This document shows, in pieces, positions 31,191-40,604 of a stretch of 53,947 nt of DNA (the first letter of the stretch is position 1; each line of letters starts with the position of its first letter). Source of the DNA: an uncultured bacterium (GTDB lineage Bacteria; Bacillota; Clostridia; Oscillospirales; Ruminococcaceae); the NCBI GenBank assembly GCA_905215595.1, contig CAJMQZ010000001.1, forward strand, positions 1-53,947, in the 5' to 3' direction. The notes below the pieces were generated by a model. The model was not told the DNA's origin. It was given only the letters and a program-made list of their open reading frames with translations, and did not search any database. Position numbers and translations under genes: made by a program.

Positions 31191-32648
31191 ATGGCTATTT
31201 CGCATGGCTTTAACAAGACCGAAGCAGCGACCAGCGTCACCGCTCCGGTAACGGTCAACTCCGGCCTGCAGATCGTTGTGGGTACGGCCCCCGTTAATAT
31301 GCTGGATGACCCGGAAGCAGCGGTGAACACGCCGCTGCTGGTGAATACCTTCAAAGAAGCCGCCGCCGCAGTGGGCTATTCCGACGATTTTGCAAAGTAT
31401 ACCCTGTGTGAGGCAGTGAGCGCCAGTTTTCAGGTGATGGGCATTTCCCCTATCGTCGTGGTCAACGTCCTGGATCCTGCGAATGCAAAGCACATCACTG
31501 AACTGTCCAACAAGACCGTTCAGGTGAATGACGGCATTGCAGAGATCGACGAGACCGGCATCCTGCTGAAAAAGCTGGTCGTGAAGAAGGAGCAGACCGT
31601 GCTCACGGCGGACGAGGACTATTCGGCCAGCTTCAATGATGATGGCACTGTGAGCATCGCCCTGGTCAACGGCGGCAAAGGCGACGGCGCAACGGCCCTG
31701 ACCGTTTCCGGTTCCATTCTTGACCCGACCAAAATCACCGCTGCCGACATCGTGGGCGGCGTGAATGCGGCCACCGGTGCAGAGACCGGACTGGAAGTGG
31801 TAAGACAGGTGTTCCCCAAGCTGGGCATGGTTCCCGGCATTCTGCTGGCACCCCGCTTCTCCAAGGATCCCATGGTGTGCGCAGCGCTCCAGGCAAAGTG
31901 CCGCAAGATCAATGGCGTTTTCGATGCAGTGTGCTTTGTTGACATCGACAGTTCCGCTTCCGGTGCACGCAAGTACACCGACGTGGCAAACCAGAAGGTC
32001 AAGCAGGGCGCAACTTCTCGTGAAGCATATGGCCTGTGGCTGTACGGCAAGATCGGCAGCACCATCTACAGCGGTAGCTCTCTGGCCGCTGCTGCGGCAG
32101 TCTACAACGACAGCCTGTACAACGACACGCCCAATGCCAGCCCGTCCAATGTCAGCGTACCCATTTCCTCCGCCTGCCTGGAAGATGGCACCGAAGTCCT
32201 GATGGATCAGGAGCAGGGCAATGTTCTGAATGAGCAGGGCGTGGCGACCTTCATCCGCTCCGGCGACTTTGTTGTGTGGGGCAATGAGACCTGCTGCTAT
32301 CCGAAAAACACCGACCCGAAGGACGCTTTCCTTTGTGTCCGCCGCTTCTTCAACCACTCCTGGACCAGCTTTGTTCTGGACAACATGAGCAAGCTGGATA
32401 AGCCCATGAACAAGAAACGCCTTCAGTCCATCATCGACAGCGAGAACATGAAGGGCAGTGTCTATGTCTCTACCGAGGTGTGCGCCAGCTACAGCATGAA
32501 GGCAGACCCCGACCGCAACACGACCGCTGAACTGGTTGCAGGCCACTACTCCTTCTATCAGTTCTGCACGCCGTTCCCGCCTTTTAAGCAGATCAACAAC
32601 ACCATGGAGTATGAGGCCGGCGCACTGACCTCGGCTCTGTCTCTGTAA
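31191..32648 (+). CDS. Contractile tail sheath protein
   Basis: This 485-residue protein has the sheath layout: N-terminal domain, variable middle and conserved C-terminal region (VWGNETCCYPKNTDPKDAFLCVRRF, split here, then a KPMNKKRLQSIIDSE segment). It surrounds the tube and shortens on infection, so the phage is a myovirus. AGGAGG lies upstream. Confidence 0.88.
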   Translation: MAISHGFNKTEAATSVTAPVTVNSGLQIVVGTAPVNMLDDPEAAVNTPLLVNTFKEAAAAVGYSDDFAKYTLCEAVSASFQVMGISPIVVVNVLDPANAKHITELSNKTVQVNDGIAEIDETGILLKKLVVKKEQTVLTADEDYSASFNDDGTVSIALVNGGKGDGATALTVSGSILDPTKITAADIVGGVNAATGAETGLEVVRQVFPKLGMVPGILLAPRFSKDPMVCAALQAKCRKINGVFDAVCFVDIDSSASGARKYTDVANQKVKQGATSREAYGLWLYGKIGSTIYSGSSLAAAAAVYNDSLYNDTPNASPSNVSVPISSACLEDGTEVLMDQEQGNVLNEQGVATFIRSGDFVVWGNETCCYPKNTDPKDAFLCVRRFFNHSWTSFVLDNMSKLDKPMNKKRLQSIIDSENMKGSVYVSTEVCASYSMKADPDRNTTAELVAGHYSFYQFCTPFPPFKQINNTMEYEAGALTSALSL

Positions 32649-32664
32649 GCAGGAGGAATGACCT

Positions 32665-33198
32665 ATGGCTCTGAATATTTCCAGTGACCTGGTTCCCCAG
32701 GTCATCAATGACTACAATGCGTACACGGAAGATGACCTGCTCATTGGTCTGGCGGATGAAATCACCCTGCCCAAGATCAAGAACAAGACCACCTCCGTGT
32801 CCGGCATGGGCATTGCGGGCGAAGTCGATTCTCCCGTGCCCGGTCAGTTTGAATCCATGGAGGCAACGCTGAACTGGAACACCATGTACAGCTACGCCAC
32901 CAAGATGATGAACCCCAACAAGAACATCCAGATCACCCTGCGTGCTGCTATGCAGAACGACAACAAGAACGGCGGCTACACCTACAAGGGCCTGCGCGTC
33001 GTCCTGGGTGGTCGTCCCAAGGAGCTGGATCCCGGCAAGCTGAAGCGTGCCGACACCATGGGCAGCACCACCACGCTGGAAGTCACCCGTTACCTGATGG
33101 AGGTTGACGGCACTACCGTTATCGACATCGACAAGTTTGCGGGCCGCTACTATGTTGATGGCGAGGATATGCGTGCCGAGATCAACGCTCTTACCTAA
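32665..33198 (+). CDS. Major tail tube protein
   Basis: This 177-residue protein is strand-rich and of P2 FII type: DDLLIGLADEITLPKIKNKT, GEVDSPVPGQFESMEATLNW and VTRYLMEVDG. It stacks as hexamer rings inside the sheath. A terminator-like hairpin follows. Confidence 0.88.
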   Translation: MALNISSDLVPQVINDYNAYTEDDLLIGLADEITLPKIKNKTTSVSGMGIAGEVDSPVPGQFESMEATLNWNTMYSYATKMMNPNKNIQITLRAAMQNDNKNGGYTYKGLRVVLGGRPKELDPGKLKRADTMGSTTTLEVTRYLMEVDGTTVIDIDKFAGRYYVDGEDMRAEINALT

Positions 33199-33214
33199 AC
33201 CCGATACATGAAGA

Positions 33215-33251
33215 AGTCAGCCGTCCCGGCGTGGGGCGGCTGACTGTCTTT
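33215..33251 (+). terminator. Partial terminator after sheath and tube
   Basis: AGTCAGCCG (33215-33223) pairs perfectly with CGGCTGACT (33237-33245), then GTCTTTT. Likely it lowers transcription of downstream minor tail genes. Confidence 0.65.
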
Positions 33252-33267
33252 TGGAAAGGAAACAGCA

Positions 33268-33891
33268 ATGGAAAATATCGTGAAGTTCGATAAACCTTAT
33301 AAGTTCGAGGGCAAGGAGTACGACAGCCTGGATCTGTCAGGCATGGAGAAGATGACCGTACAGGACTTGATCGACATTCAGAAAAACATCGGCAACGAGC
33401 TGGCGGCCATGTCCGTGATGGAAATGACCACTTCTTTTGCACAGGAAATGGCCGTTAAGGCCACCGGTAAGCCTGTGGAGTTCTTCAAGCTCATGCCCCG
33501 TGGCAAGATCAAGAAAGTGCAGGCAGCGGTCGTCAAGGGTATGGACAACAGCGAGAACGCCGATGAAGTGAAAAAACAGCTGGAATCTCACACCCTGAAG
33601 TTTGCAGCGCCCTACACCTACGAGGGCAGCGAAAAGGCTGAGCTGAAGGGTAAGACCTTTGACAGCATCGACCTGTCCGGCGTGGGCGAACTGAACACTA
33701 TGAGCGAATCCATGGCAGAAAACCGTATGGCTGCGGGCGGATTTGCACCGGTGAATACGCATCGCAACTACCTGTACTGCTGCATCATCGCCAGCATGGG
33801 CACCGGCTACCCGGTGGACTTCTTTGCCGGTCTGCCGCTGTGCGAGGCGGTCAAGCTACGCGATGCCGTAAACTCTGATTTTTTCGAGTAA
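33268..33891 (+). CDS. Tail assembly chaperone (short form, E-like)
   Basis: This 207-residue protein lies between tube and tape measure, the position of P2 E and lambda G. The first half has KPYKFEGKEYDSLDLSG and a near repeat of it, LKGKTFDSIDLSGVGEL, so it seems to be an internal duplication of one domain. It ends DFFE at a slippery heptamer used for frameshifting. It binds the tape measure and recruits tube subunits. Confidence 0.85.
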   Translation: MENIVKFDKPYKFEGKEYDSLDLSGMEKMTVQDLIDIQKNIGNELAAMSVMEMTTSFAQEMAVKATGKPVEFFKLMPRGKIKKVQAAVVKGMDNSENADEVKKQLESHTLKFAAPYTYEGSEKAELKGKTFDSIDLSGVGELNTMSESMAENRMAAGGFAPVNTHRNYLYCCIIASMGTGYPVDFFAGLPLCEAVKLRDAVNSDFFE

Positions 33892-34040
33892 AAGGCGGGG
33901 CAAAAGGACTTCGGAAAGCAGCTATCCAGCTATCCATTGCCACGCATTCCAACATGACGGATCTGCTGCACCTGCCCCGGCGGGAGCTGGTGGATCTGTG
34001 TAACGAGGTGGCAGACGTATGGCGGGAAATGGAGCACTAG
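33268..34040 (+). CDS. Tail assembly chaperone, -1 frameshift long form (E')
   Basis: At 33879-33885 the sequence T-TTT-TTC is an ideal -1 slippery site in the zero frame. Slipping there gives about 257 residues, adding RVKGGAKGLRKAAIQLSIAT and ending DLCNEVADVWREMEH at 34040. The extension frame is open from a stop at 33876 and overlaps the tape measure start by 22 bases, as in E/E' and G/GT systems. Confidence 0.78.
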
Positions 34041-37000
34041 ACCTCAGCATCCGCATCATGGGCAAGGTGGACCCATCCCTTGTAACTGCAATAAAGCAGA
34101 CGAAGGGGCTGACCGGTGATCTGGCGAGCGCACTGACGGGAACAAAGTCGCTGGGCAGCACGGTAGCAAACACTCTGGGCGTAATCGGAAAGACTGGGCT
34201 TGGAATCATGGCGACGCTGACAACTGCGTCCGCTGTCATGATTAAAAAGACAACCTCCATGGCAGAGGAATACCAAGCCCAGGCGGCAGATGCAGTCAAG
34301 TATGTTGGCGGCATCATGAACGATGACGGCAGCATTGACCCGGAAAAGCGTGCCACCATGGAGGACGCGATCCTCAAGATGACTACGCAGGTCCCAATCA
34401 AACGGGACGAGATGGCGCAGATCGCCGCATCGCTGGGACAGTCCGGTAAGAGCTATGAGCAAATCTTTCTGGATAACCAGCAAACCGGAGAAAAAAGCTA
34501 CCTGTACGATACGGCCAGGCTAGCTGCCGCGTGGGACATTGATGCAAAGTCTGCGGCCGATTATATGGCAAAGTGGGAAACCGCTTTTGGTAAGACCCAC
34601 AACCAGATTATCGACATTGCAGATTCCATCAACTATCTGGGCGGCCACATGGCTACCACGGCGGCGGAAATCGCCAGCGTGGTGAATACGTCCGGCGGTG
34701 TCGGCCAGACAGCCGGCGTTGACCTGCACACGACCTCTGCGCTGGCAGCCACCATGCTGGCTATGGGCGTTAATGAGGGAAAGGCTGGAACAAGCCTGAA
34801 CCGTGTGTTTACAAACATCACCCTTGGCAACAGTGCAACGGATGCGCAGGTGGGCGCATGGAACAGACTCGGTTTTGATCCTGTGCAGATTGCAAAGGAT
34901 ATGCAGTCCACCGGGCCGAACGGAGAAGATGGTGCAGCAAGCACTCTGTACAAAGTCTTTGAGGCGATCTCGAAACAGGACAAGTACCAGCAGACTGCGA
35001 CCATCAAGACACTGTTTGGACAGTGGGCCATTGAGGGCGTTTCAAAAATTGTGGGCAACTTGCCTGCGTTCCAGAATGCCTTGCTTATGGCTGGTGATAC
35101 CAGCGCATACAGCGGCAGCATGGAGAAAGAATTGCTTGTTCGTCTGGACACCAGCAAAGCGGTAAGCCAGATGGCAAGTAATGCGACAGACCGCCTGCTT
35201 ATCAATGTGGGCAATCAGTTCCTTCCGGCAAAGAAAGAACTGACATCCATGTGGATCGACATAGCAAACGGTATCACCGAGAGCTTGCCAGATCTGTCCA
35301 ACATCGTCAATGGCATTCTGCCGATGTTGCACTCCGCGCTGCTTGGAATTGGCAATGCGGCGCAGGCGGCATTGCCGTGGATCCAGAAGGGCATCGACTA
35401 CACTACAGAGCATGGGCCGGAAGTGGCAGGGGCCATTGCTGCCATAGTCGCGGCGTTCGGAGCTATGAGCTTTGCACCGACGGCTTATAGCACAGGATCC
35501 TCGCTGCTGAACACCATCGGGAACATTGCAATCGGCGGAAAACCGAGCGGTGCCCCAGGCGGAACATTCGGAGGCATCACTGTCCGAAATCTGATGGGCG
35601 CACTGACACCCACAAGCCTGATCCAACGGGCAGTTGGTGGCGCATCCTTTGTAAAATCGAATGCCGGAATGTTTGCTGAAAATGCAAAGTACGGCGTTCA
35701 GATGGCCGGTGCCGGAGCGCAGCAGCCCACAACGCGCCTTGGAAAAATTGGGCAGACGCTGGACGGCGCTGGTGTCGGCATCTGGGCAACACTGAAAAAT
35801 TTCAAGGGCCTGCGAAGCGGAACCAAGAAAGGAAACACCGGTTTTGTAAATGATGTGCTGGAAGCTAGCACGAACGGTGGCCTGCTGGGCGTGCTGAAAA
35901 ACTCCGGCTCCGGTAGGTATGTTTCCAATGTCGGGCAATCGCTGGGCGGCCTGAAAAATGCTCTGGTGGGGTTCGGAAGCGGCAATCCGGTTGGACGATT
36001 TATCGCCAAGACCGGCGGTGTTGCGGGACAGATTCTTTCCGGCATTGCAGGACCGAACGGTCTTGACCTTGGAGGTATGGCCGGTGGAGTGAAAAATTTC
36101 CTCGGTGCAGGAAAGACGGTCATTGGAAATGGGCTGTCCAATGCATGGCAGACCGTCAGCCAGTCCAAAGTGGGTTCTACCGTCCTCGGTGTCGGCAGCA
36201 AGGTGGCGGGTGCAGCATCCAAAATCGGCGGCGGCGCTTTGAGCACGGTGAAGGGAGCTTTGAATGTCGGCGGCGCAGGGCTGAACGTACTGGGTACGAC
36301 GGTAGGCCCAGTGGCCGCAAAACTGGGCGGCGGTTTTATGTCGCTGCTTGGCACATTCGGCCCCGTTATTACCGGTATCGGTACGATCGTTGCGGCGGTT
36401 TCACTGCTGGGAGATCACTTCGAGGACATCCGCAACATCGTCGGAACAGTATTTGGCGAAGGCGGGCTTGCCGTCTTTGACAAATTCACCGGAAAGATAG
36501 CGGGTATCGGCGACACCGTGAAGCAGGTGTTCGGGCAACTCACCACCCCGGAGGGCTTGCAGAGCATCCAGGAAAAGCTATCCGGCTTCAGTATCGGAGG
36601 GCTAAATCTGGGTGACGTGTTCGGAGCTATGACCCCTGCCATCCAGACGGTTATGCCGTTGATTGAATCGTTCGCCGGTGTGTTCTCTCAGATTGTAGAT
36701 CTGGGAGTAAACCACATCAAGCCGGTGCTGACTGAGATCTTCGGCTTTATCGTGAATGAAGGCATTCCGGCGGTCATGCCGCTGCTGTCTACGGTGGTAA
36801 GCCTGGTAGGCACCACACTGGTCAACGCCATCAAGGTGGCGGTGGATCTGGTGGGTAAGGTGCTTCCTGTGGTAGAGCCTGTGATTCTGGGCATCATCGG
36901 CTTCCTGAAGCAGGTTGCAACCATCGGTGTGAAAGCGGTCAACTTCATCATTGGGGCGCTGAACAAAATTCAGCTCACAATACCGGAAACGCTGTTCGGC

Positions 37001-38011
37001 ATTCCGGTTCCGGTGATCGGCGGTAAGTCGTTCGGATTCAACCTGTCACCCGTGTCTGTCCCGGCATTTGCCAACGGCGGCATGACGCAGGGACCGTCTA
37101 TTGCTGGTGAGGCTGGCCCGGAAGCCGTTATCAGCTTCCGGCGCGGCGTTCGTGAAAAGAACATTGATACCTGGCTGACCGCTGGTAAGCTGCTGGGCGT
37201 TGGTCTGGGTGATCTGCTGGGGTTGCCCGGCAGAAAGCCGAAGATGTTCGCGGACGGTGGTTTTACAGAAGAAGATTCTAACCTGATCGACTTCAACAGA
37301 GCACGTCGCCAGCAGTATTACAACCAGGTGGCTCAAAGTTTTGACACTATGGTTCAGCCTGTTGCAGCGGCATTGGTACTGGGGTCCGACGCTGGTGTGG
37401 CGTTCAGCCGTATCACGGAGATCGCCAACTATGCAGTAGATGGGCTGGAAACTCTGGCGGCAATGCCGACACCTACCGTGTCGGATGACCAGGGCAAAGC
37501 CCAACAGCTGCTGAACACCGGAATCGGGAAAGTGATTGCTGGTGCCAAGTCTGTTCTTGCAAACGAAAATACTCAGAAGGCAATCCGGTTTATCCGGGGA
37601 GCAGATGCGGAAAAGGCAAAGCTGGAATACGCTGCAAACCCGGACAACTACGACCTGAGCAATGTAAACTTCTTCCCGACGGCTGGAAACAGCGAACTGA
37701 CAAGGCAAAATCTGTCGATGCTGGCAGACCTTCAGAACTACCAGCAGGAAGTAGAGCTGAAGCCCATCGGCGGGAGCGAAGATGCTTCTGGTGGCAGCAC
37801 CGGGAACCAGCGCGGTGGATCGAGCAACAGCTACCAGCGTACCTATACGAGTTCCAGCGGAAACACATATGTTTATGCACCAAACTTCACCATCTACGGC
37901 AGCATGAATGCCGAAGATCTACGTTCCATTATGGACGAAGGTTACGAGAAGTTCTGCGAGTATGTGGAACGGTACGAACGCGAAAAGAGGCGCACGCAGT
38001 ATGGCACTTGA
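34019..38011 (+). CDS. Tail tape measure protein
   Basis: This 1330-residue protein has an N-terminal tape measure region (TKGLTGDLASALTG, QTAGVDLHTTSALAATMLAMG), long Gly and Ala rich hydrophobic helices with repeated GKTVIGNGLSNAW-like segments, and a C-terminal polar domain. About 1330 residues predicts a tail near 200 nm by the usual 0.15 nm per residue rule. It is intact. Confidence 0.92.
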   Translation: MAGNGALDLSIRIMGKVDPSLVTAIKQTKGLTGDLASALTGTKSLGSTVANTLGVIGKTGLGIMATLTTASAVMIKKTTSMAEEYQAQAADAVKYVGGIMNDDGSIDPEKRATMEDAILKMTTQVPIKRDEMAQIAASLGQSGKSYEQIFLDNQQTGEKSYLYDTARLAAAWDIDAKSAADYMAKWETAFGKTHNQIIDIADSINYLGGHMATTAAEIASVVNTSGGVGQTAGVDLHTTSALAATMLAMGVNEGKAGTSLNRVFTNITLGNSATDAQVGAWNRLGFDPVQIAKDMQSTGPNGEDGAASTLYKVFEAISKQDKYQQTATIKTLFGQWAIEGVSKIVGNLPAFQNALLMAGDTSAYSGSMEKELLVRLDTSKAVSQMASNATDRLLINVGNQFLPAKKELTSMWIDIANGITESLPDLSNIVNGILPMLHSALLGIGNAAQAALPWIQKGIDYTTEHGPEVAGAIAAIVAAFGAMSFAPTAYSTGSSLLNTIGNIAIGGKPSGAPGGTFGGITVRNLMGALTPTSLIQRAVGGASFVKSNAGMFAENAKYGVQMAGAGAQQPTTRLGKIGQTLDGAGVGIWATLKNFKGLRSGTKKGNTGFVNDVLEASTNGGLLGVLKNSGSGRYVSNVGQSLGGLKNALVGFGSGNPVGRFIAKTGGVAGQILSGIAGPNGLDLGGMAGGVKNFLGAGKTVIGNGLSNAWQTVSQSKVGSTVLGVGSKVAGAASKIGGGALSTVKGALNVGGAGLNVLGTTVGPVAAKLGGGFMSLLGTFGPVITGIGTIVAAVSLLGDHFEDIRNIVGTVFGEGGLAVFDKFTGKIAGIGDTVKQVFGQLTTPEGLQSIQEKLSGFSIGGLNLGDVFGAMTPAIQTVMPLIESFAGVFSQIVDLGVNHIKPVLTEIFGFIVNEGIPAVMPLLSTVVSLVGTTLVNAIKVAVDLVGKVLPVVEPVILGIIGFLKQVATIGVKAVNFIIGALNKIQLTIPETLFGIPVPVIGGKSFGFNLSPVSVPAFANGGMTQGPSIAGEAGPEAVISFRRGVREKNIDTWLTAGKLLGVGLGDLLGLPGRKPKMFADGGFTEEDSNLIDFNRARRQQYYNQVAQSFDTMVQPVAAALVLGSDAGVAFSRITEIANYAVDGLETLAAMPTPTVSDDQGKAQQLLNTGIGKVIAGAKSVLANENTQKAIRFIRGADAEKAKLEYAANPDNYDLSNVNFFPTAGNSELTRQNLSMLADLQNYQQEVELKPIGGSEDASGGSTGNQRGGSSNSYQRTYTSSSGNTYVYAPNFTIYGSMNAEDLRSIMDEGYEKFCEYVERYEREKRRTQYGT

Positions 38012-38210
38012 TTACACCACAAAGTCCGGTGACACCTGGGATCTGATTGCCCTGAATGTGTACGGAAGCGAGCTGAAAGCCGATTGGCTGATGCAGAACA
38101 ACCCCAGATATATCCATATCGTCCGGTTCGATTCCGGCACGGTGCTGTCAACACCAGCTCTGCCGGCTGAAAAGAGCGGAGACCTTCCGCCCTGGAAGGC
38201 AGGTGCATGA
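38001..38210 (+). CDS. Tail protein X-like (LysM-like) protein
   Basis: This 69-residue protein contains YTTKSGDTWDLIALNVYG and a later NPRYIHIVRFDSG, the LysM-like fold of P2 gpX. It overlaps the tape measure gene by 11 bases and the next gene by 4. It is a small baseplate hub component. Confidence 0.82.
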   Translation: MALDYTTKSGDTWDLIALNVYGSELKADWLMQNNPRYIHIVRFDSGTVLSTPALPAEKSGDLPPWKAGA

Positions 38211-39280
38211 TGGTACTGACAGCAGCGAGACCCAAAGGAAGGCAGGCTGCGGTTCTTCTGACCTACGAGAAAACCGATATTTCGGAAGAAATCGCACCTG
38301 ATCTGGAAAGTTTCAAGTACACGGATGTGGCTGAATCCAAAAGCGACAGTGTGAGCATTACAGTCAATGCCAAAGCTGCCAAATGGAAAAATGACTGGAT
38401 GCCGGAAAAGGGCGTGAAGCTCTACCCGGCTATTGTTGTAAAGGACTGGAATATCGGGGGCATTGAGAGCGGCTACAGAGATTACAGCGCCGAGTGCGGG
38501 GCATTCGTGCTGGATGATCTTAGTTTTGCCGGTGCACCTGATTCGCTGACGATGGGCGGCGTGGCAAAGCCGAACGACACCAGCTTCAGCGAGAGAAACC
38601 GGACCTTTACATGGAAGAACACCAGCGTAAAGAAAATCGCTGAAACCATTGCAGGCCGTTACAAATTGGAGCTGAAGTTTGAGGGAGACGACCATGGCAT
38701 TGATGCAAAGGAACAGGACGGAACAGATAGTGCCTTTCTGCAAGATCTGTGCAGCACCTATGCACTGGTTATCAAAGTCTACACTTCAAAGCTCTGGGTG
38801 TACGACCGGGAAAAGTACAAGGCGAAAGATCCTGTATGGACGGTATATGAGAGCCGGCCCGTTGGAAATCCGACGGCCCTGTGCGTAGAGCCGGGAAGTT
38901 TCAAGTGGAACACAAAGCTGACTGGAACATACACGGGCGGCCTTTATACCTACACCAACAAACAGAAAAAAATTAACATCAACGTCAAGGTGGGCACGGA
39001 CGAACGCCAGCTTAAACTTACTGGAAAGGTAAGCAGCGAGGCAGACGCAAAAGCCCGCCTGATAGCGGCCATCAAGAATGCCAACCACGGAGCAACCCAG
39101 ATCAGTTTTACGATGTTGGGCTATCCGGCCGGCGCTTCAGCGCAGTGCTTTAACCTAGTTGGCTATGGAAAGATGGACGGAAAGTATTTCGTTGATCAGA
39201 TGGAACACAGCATATCTCCATCCAGCGGCTACAAAACACAGGTCAAGGCCAGCAAAGTGGAAAAGGAGGATTTCGCATGA
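38207..39280 (+). CDS. Baseplate hub protein, P2 gpD family
   Basis: This 357-residue protein of the late control D type has a strand-rich N-terminal part (SDSVSITVNAKAAKWKND), then KKIAETIAGRYKLELKFEG and a C-terminal LNLVGYGKMDGKYFVDQMEHSI-like end (read in parts). It forms the hub on which the spike sits. Confidence 0.85.
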   Translation: MMVLTAARPKGRQAAVLLTYEKTDISEEIAPDLESFKYTDVAESKSDSVSITVNAKAAKWKNDWMPEKGVKLYPAIVVKDWNIGGIESGYRDYSAECGAFVLDDLSFAGAPDSLTMGGVAKPNDTSFSERNRTFTWKNTSVKKIAETIAGRYKLELKFEGDDHGIDAKEQDGTDSAFLQDLCSTYALVIKVYTSKLWVYDREKYKAKDPVWTVYESRPVGNPTALCVEPGSFKWNTKLTGTYTGGLYTYTNKQKKININVKVGTDERQLKLTGKVSSEADAKARLIAAIKNANHGATQISFTMLGYPAGASAQCFNLVGYGKMDGKYFVDQMEHSISPSSGYKTQVKASKVEKEDFA

Positions 39281-39885
39281 GCAGTGAAGTGAGATTCGGC
39301 AATGTGAGTTCTATCGACTATGAGGCCGGAAAGTGCGAAGTTACTTACCCAGACAGGGACGACACCGTTACGGAAATGGTGCCGTTTCTGTCCAATGGCG
39401 AGTACCAGACACCGGAAGTTGATGATCTTGTGCTTGTCCTGCATCCAGGAGAAAGCCCGGAGGATGCTGTTGTGGTGGGCACCGTCTGGAATGAAAAGAA
39501 CAAACCGCCTGAAGGAAAAGAAAAAGTCTACCGAAAGGATTATGCCAACTCACGAGGAAAGGCATATCGGAAGTTTGATGCAAATGCAAAAGAACTGACC
39601 GACTATGTGGACGGAAAGAAAATCCTGAAGGCGAAAAGTCTTGAGATCCAGGTGGGCGGTGCAACCGTGACCATCAGCGAGGGCGGAGAAATTAAAGTGA
39701 CATCCCCGGCGGGGATTGCACTTGCGGCATCCGGTGAGCTGAAAATGACGGCATCGACCATCACCGCAACTGCTGGAACCGTGAACATCCAAGGCGGTGG
39801 CGGCGACGTTGTTGTGTCCGGCAAGTCGCTGGTGTCGCATACACACACCGGAAACCTTGGCAAGAAAACATCCGCACCCCTGTAA
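39277..39885 (+). CDS. Baseplate spike protein, gpV family
   Basis: This 202-residue protein has an N-terminal OB-fold (RFGNVSSIDYEAGKCEVTYPD) and a C-terminal repeat-rich beta prism (EIQVGGATVTISEGGEIKVT), ending in a His-rich tip SHTHTG that probably binds a metal ion as in other phage spikes. It overlaps the hub gene by four bases. Confidence 0.85.
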   Translation: MSSEVRFGNVSSIDYEAGKCEVTYPDRDDTVTEMVPFLSNGEYQTPEVDDLVLVLHPGESPEDAVVVGTVWNEKNKPPEGKEKVYRKDYANSRGKAYRKFDANAKELTDYVDGKKILKAKSLEIQVGGATVTISEGGEIKVTSPAGIALAASGELKMTASTITATAGTVNIQGGGGDVVVSGKSLVSHTHTGNLGKKTSAPL

Positions 39886-39897
39886 GGAGGTTTTGGA

Positions 39898-40290
39898 ATG
39901 TATGTTGGAATTTTCGGCGATGTGATTTTCTCTGTGGGACACCTGCGTGTGCTCACCCTGTCAAACTTCAAGGGAACGACCGGCGCAAACTGGGCGGAAC
40001 ATGAAGTTCTGGGAGGAAAAGCACGAGCAGAGTATTTATCACCGAAACTGAGAGAGTACACCTTTGATATTCTTCTGGATGCAGCACTCGGCGTGAATCC
40101 TCGCAAGATGCTGAACCGTCTGACAGAAATGTCAGAGAACGGAGAGATTCATTACCTGATTATCGGGTTTGCACCGGTATCGCAAAACAAGTTTCGGGTC
40201 ACTGAAATAAGCGACAGCTGGGATTCGGTGATAAAACACGGGCTTTTGATGCAGTGCAAGGTGAGCCTGACCATAAAGGAGTACATATGA
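39898..40290 (+). CDS. Tail protein U-like
   Basis: This 130-residue protein reads FGDVIFSVGHLRVLTLSNF and later YTFDILLDAALGVNPRKML, the pattern of P2 gpU, which caps the tail before joining the head. Gene order relative to the spike differs from P2 but the motif match is good. Confidence 0.75.
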   Translation: MYVGIFGDVIFSVGHLRVLTLSNFKGTTGANWAEHEVLGGKARAEYLSPKLREYTFDILLDAALGVNPRKMLNRLTEMSENGEIHYLIIGFAPVSQNKFRVTEISDSWDSVIKHGLLMQCKVSLTIKEYI

Positions 40291-40604
40291 TCGACTTCAG
40301 CAGCACGGTGGTTGAGCTGTCCGGTGACAGCGAAAAACAAAAAGAAGTGCAGGACATTGCAAAGTGCCTTCGCACACTGTATTCCACACCAATCGGGAGC
40401 CAAGAGGGCGACAGAGAACTCGGAATCAATCCAAACATATTTGTCGATAAGCCACTTCCGGTGGCAAAGGGATTATATGTGGCTGAGGTAACAGAGAAAA
40501 CCGCATCGTTTGAGCCGCGGGCAAGAGTGGTGCGGGTGGACTGGCTGGACAGTGATGTGCTGCATGGCGTTGTAATTCCAAAGGTGGTGTACGAGCTTGT
40601 CTAA
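40287..40604 (+). CDS. Baseplate wedge protein W/gp25-like
   Basis: This 105-residue protein contains the gp25-type region IAKCLRTLYSTPIGSQEGDRELG, with the conserved R-x-L-x-T-x-x-G-S-x pattern. It starts at an ATG overlapping the previous stop and belongs to the baseplate wedge. Confidence 0.82.
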   Translation: MIDFSSTVVELSGDSEKQKEVQDIAKCLRTLYSTPIGSQEGDRELGINPNIFVDKPLPVAKGLYVAEVTEKTASFEPRARVVRVDWLDSDVLHGVVIPKVVYELV

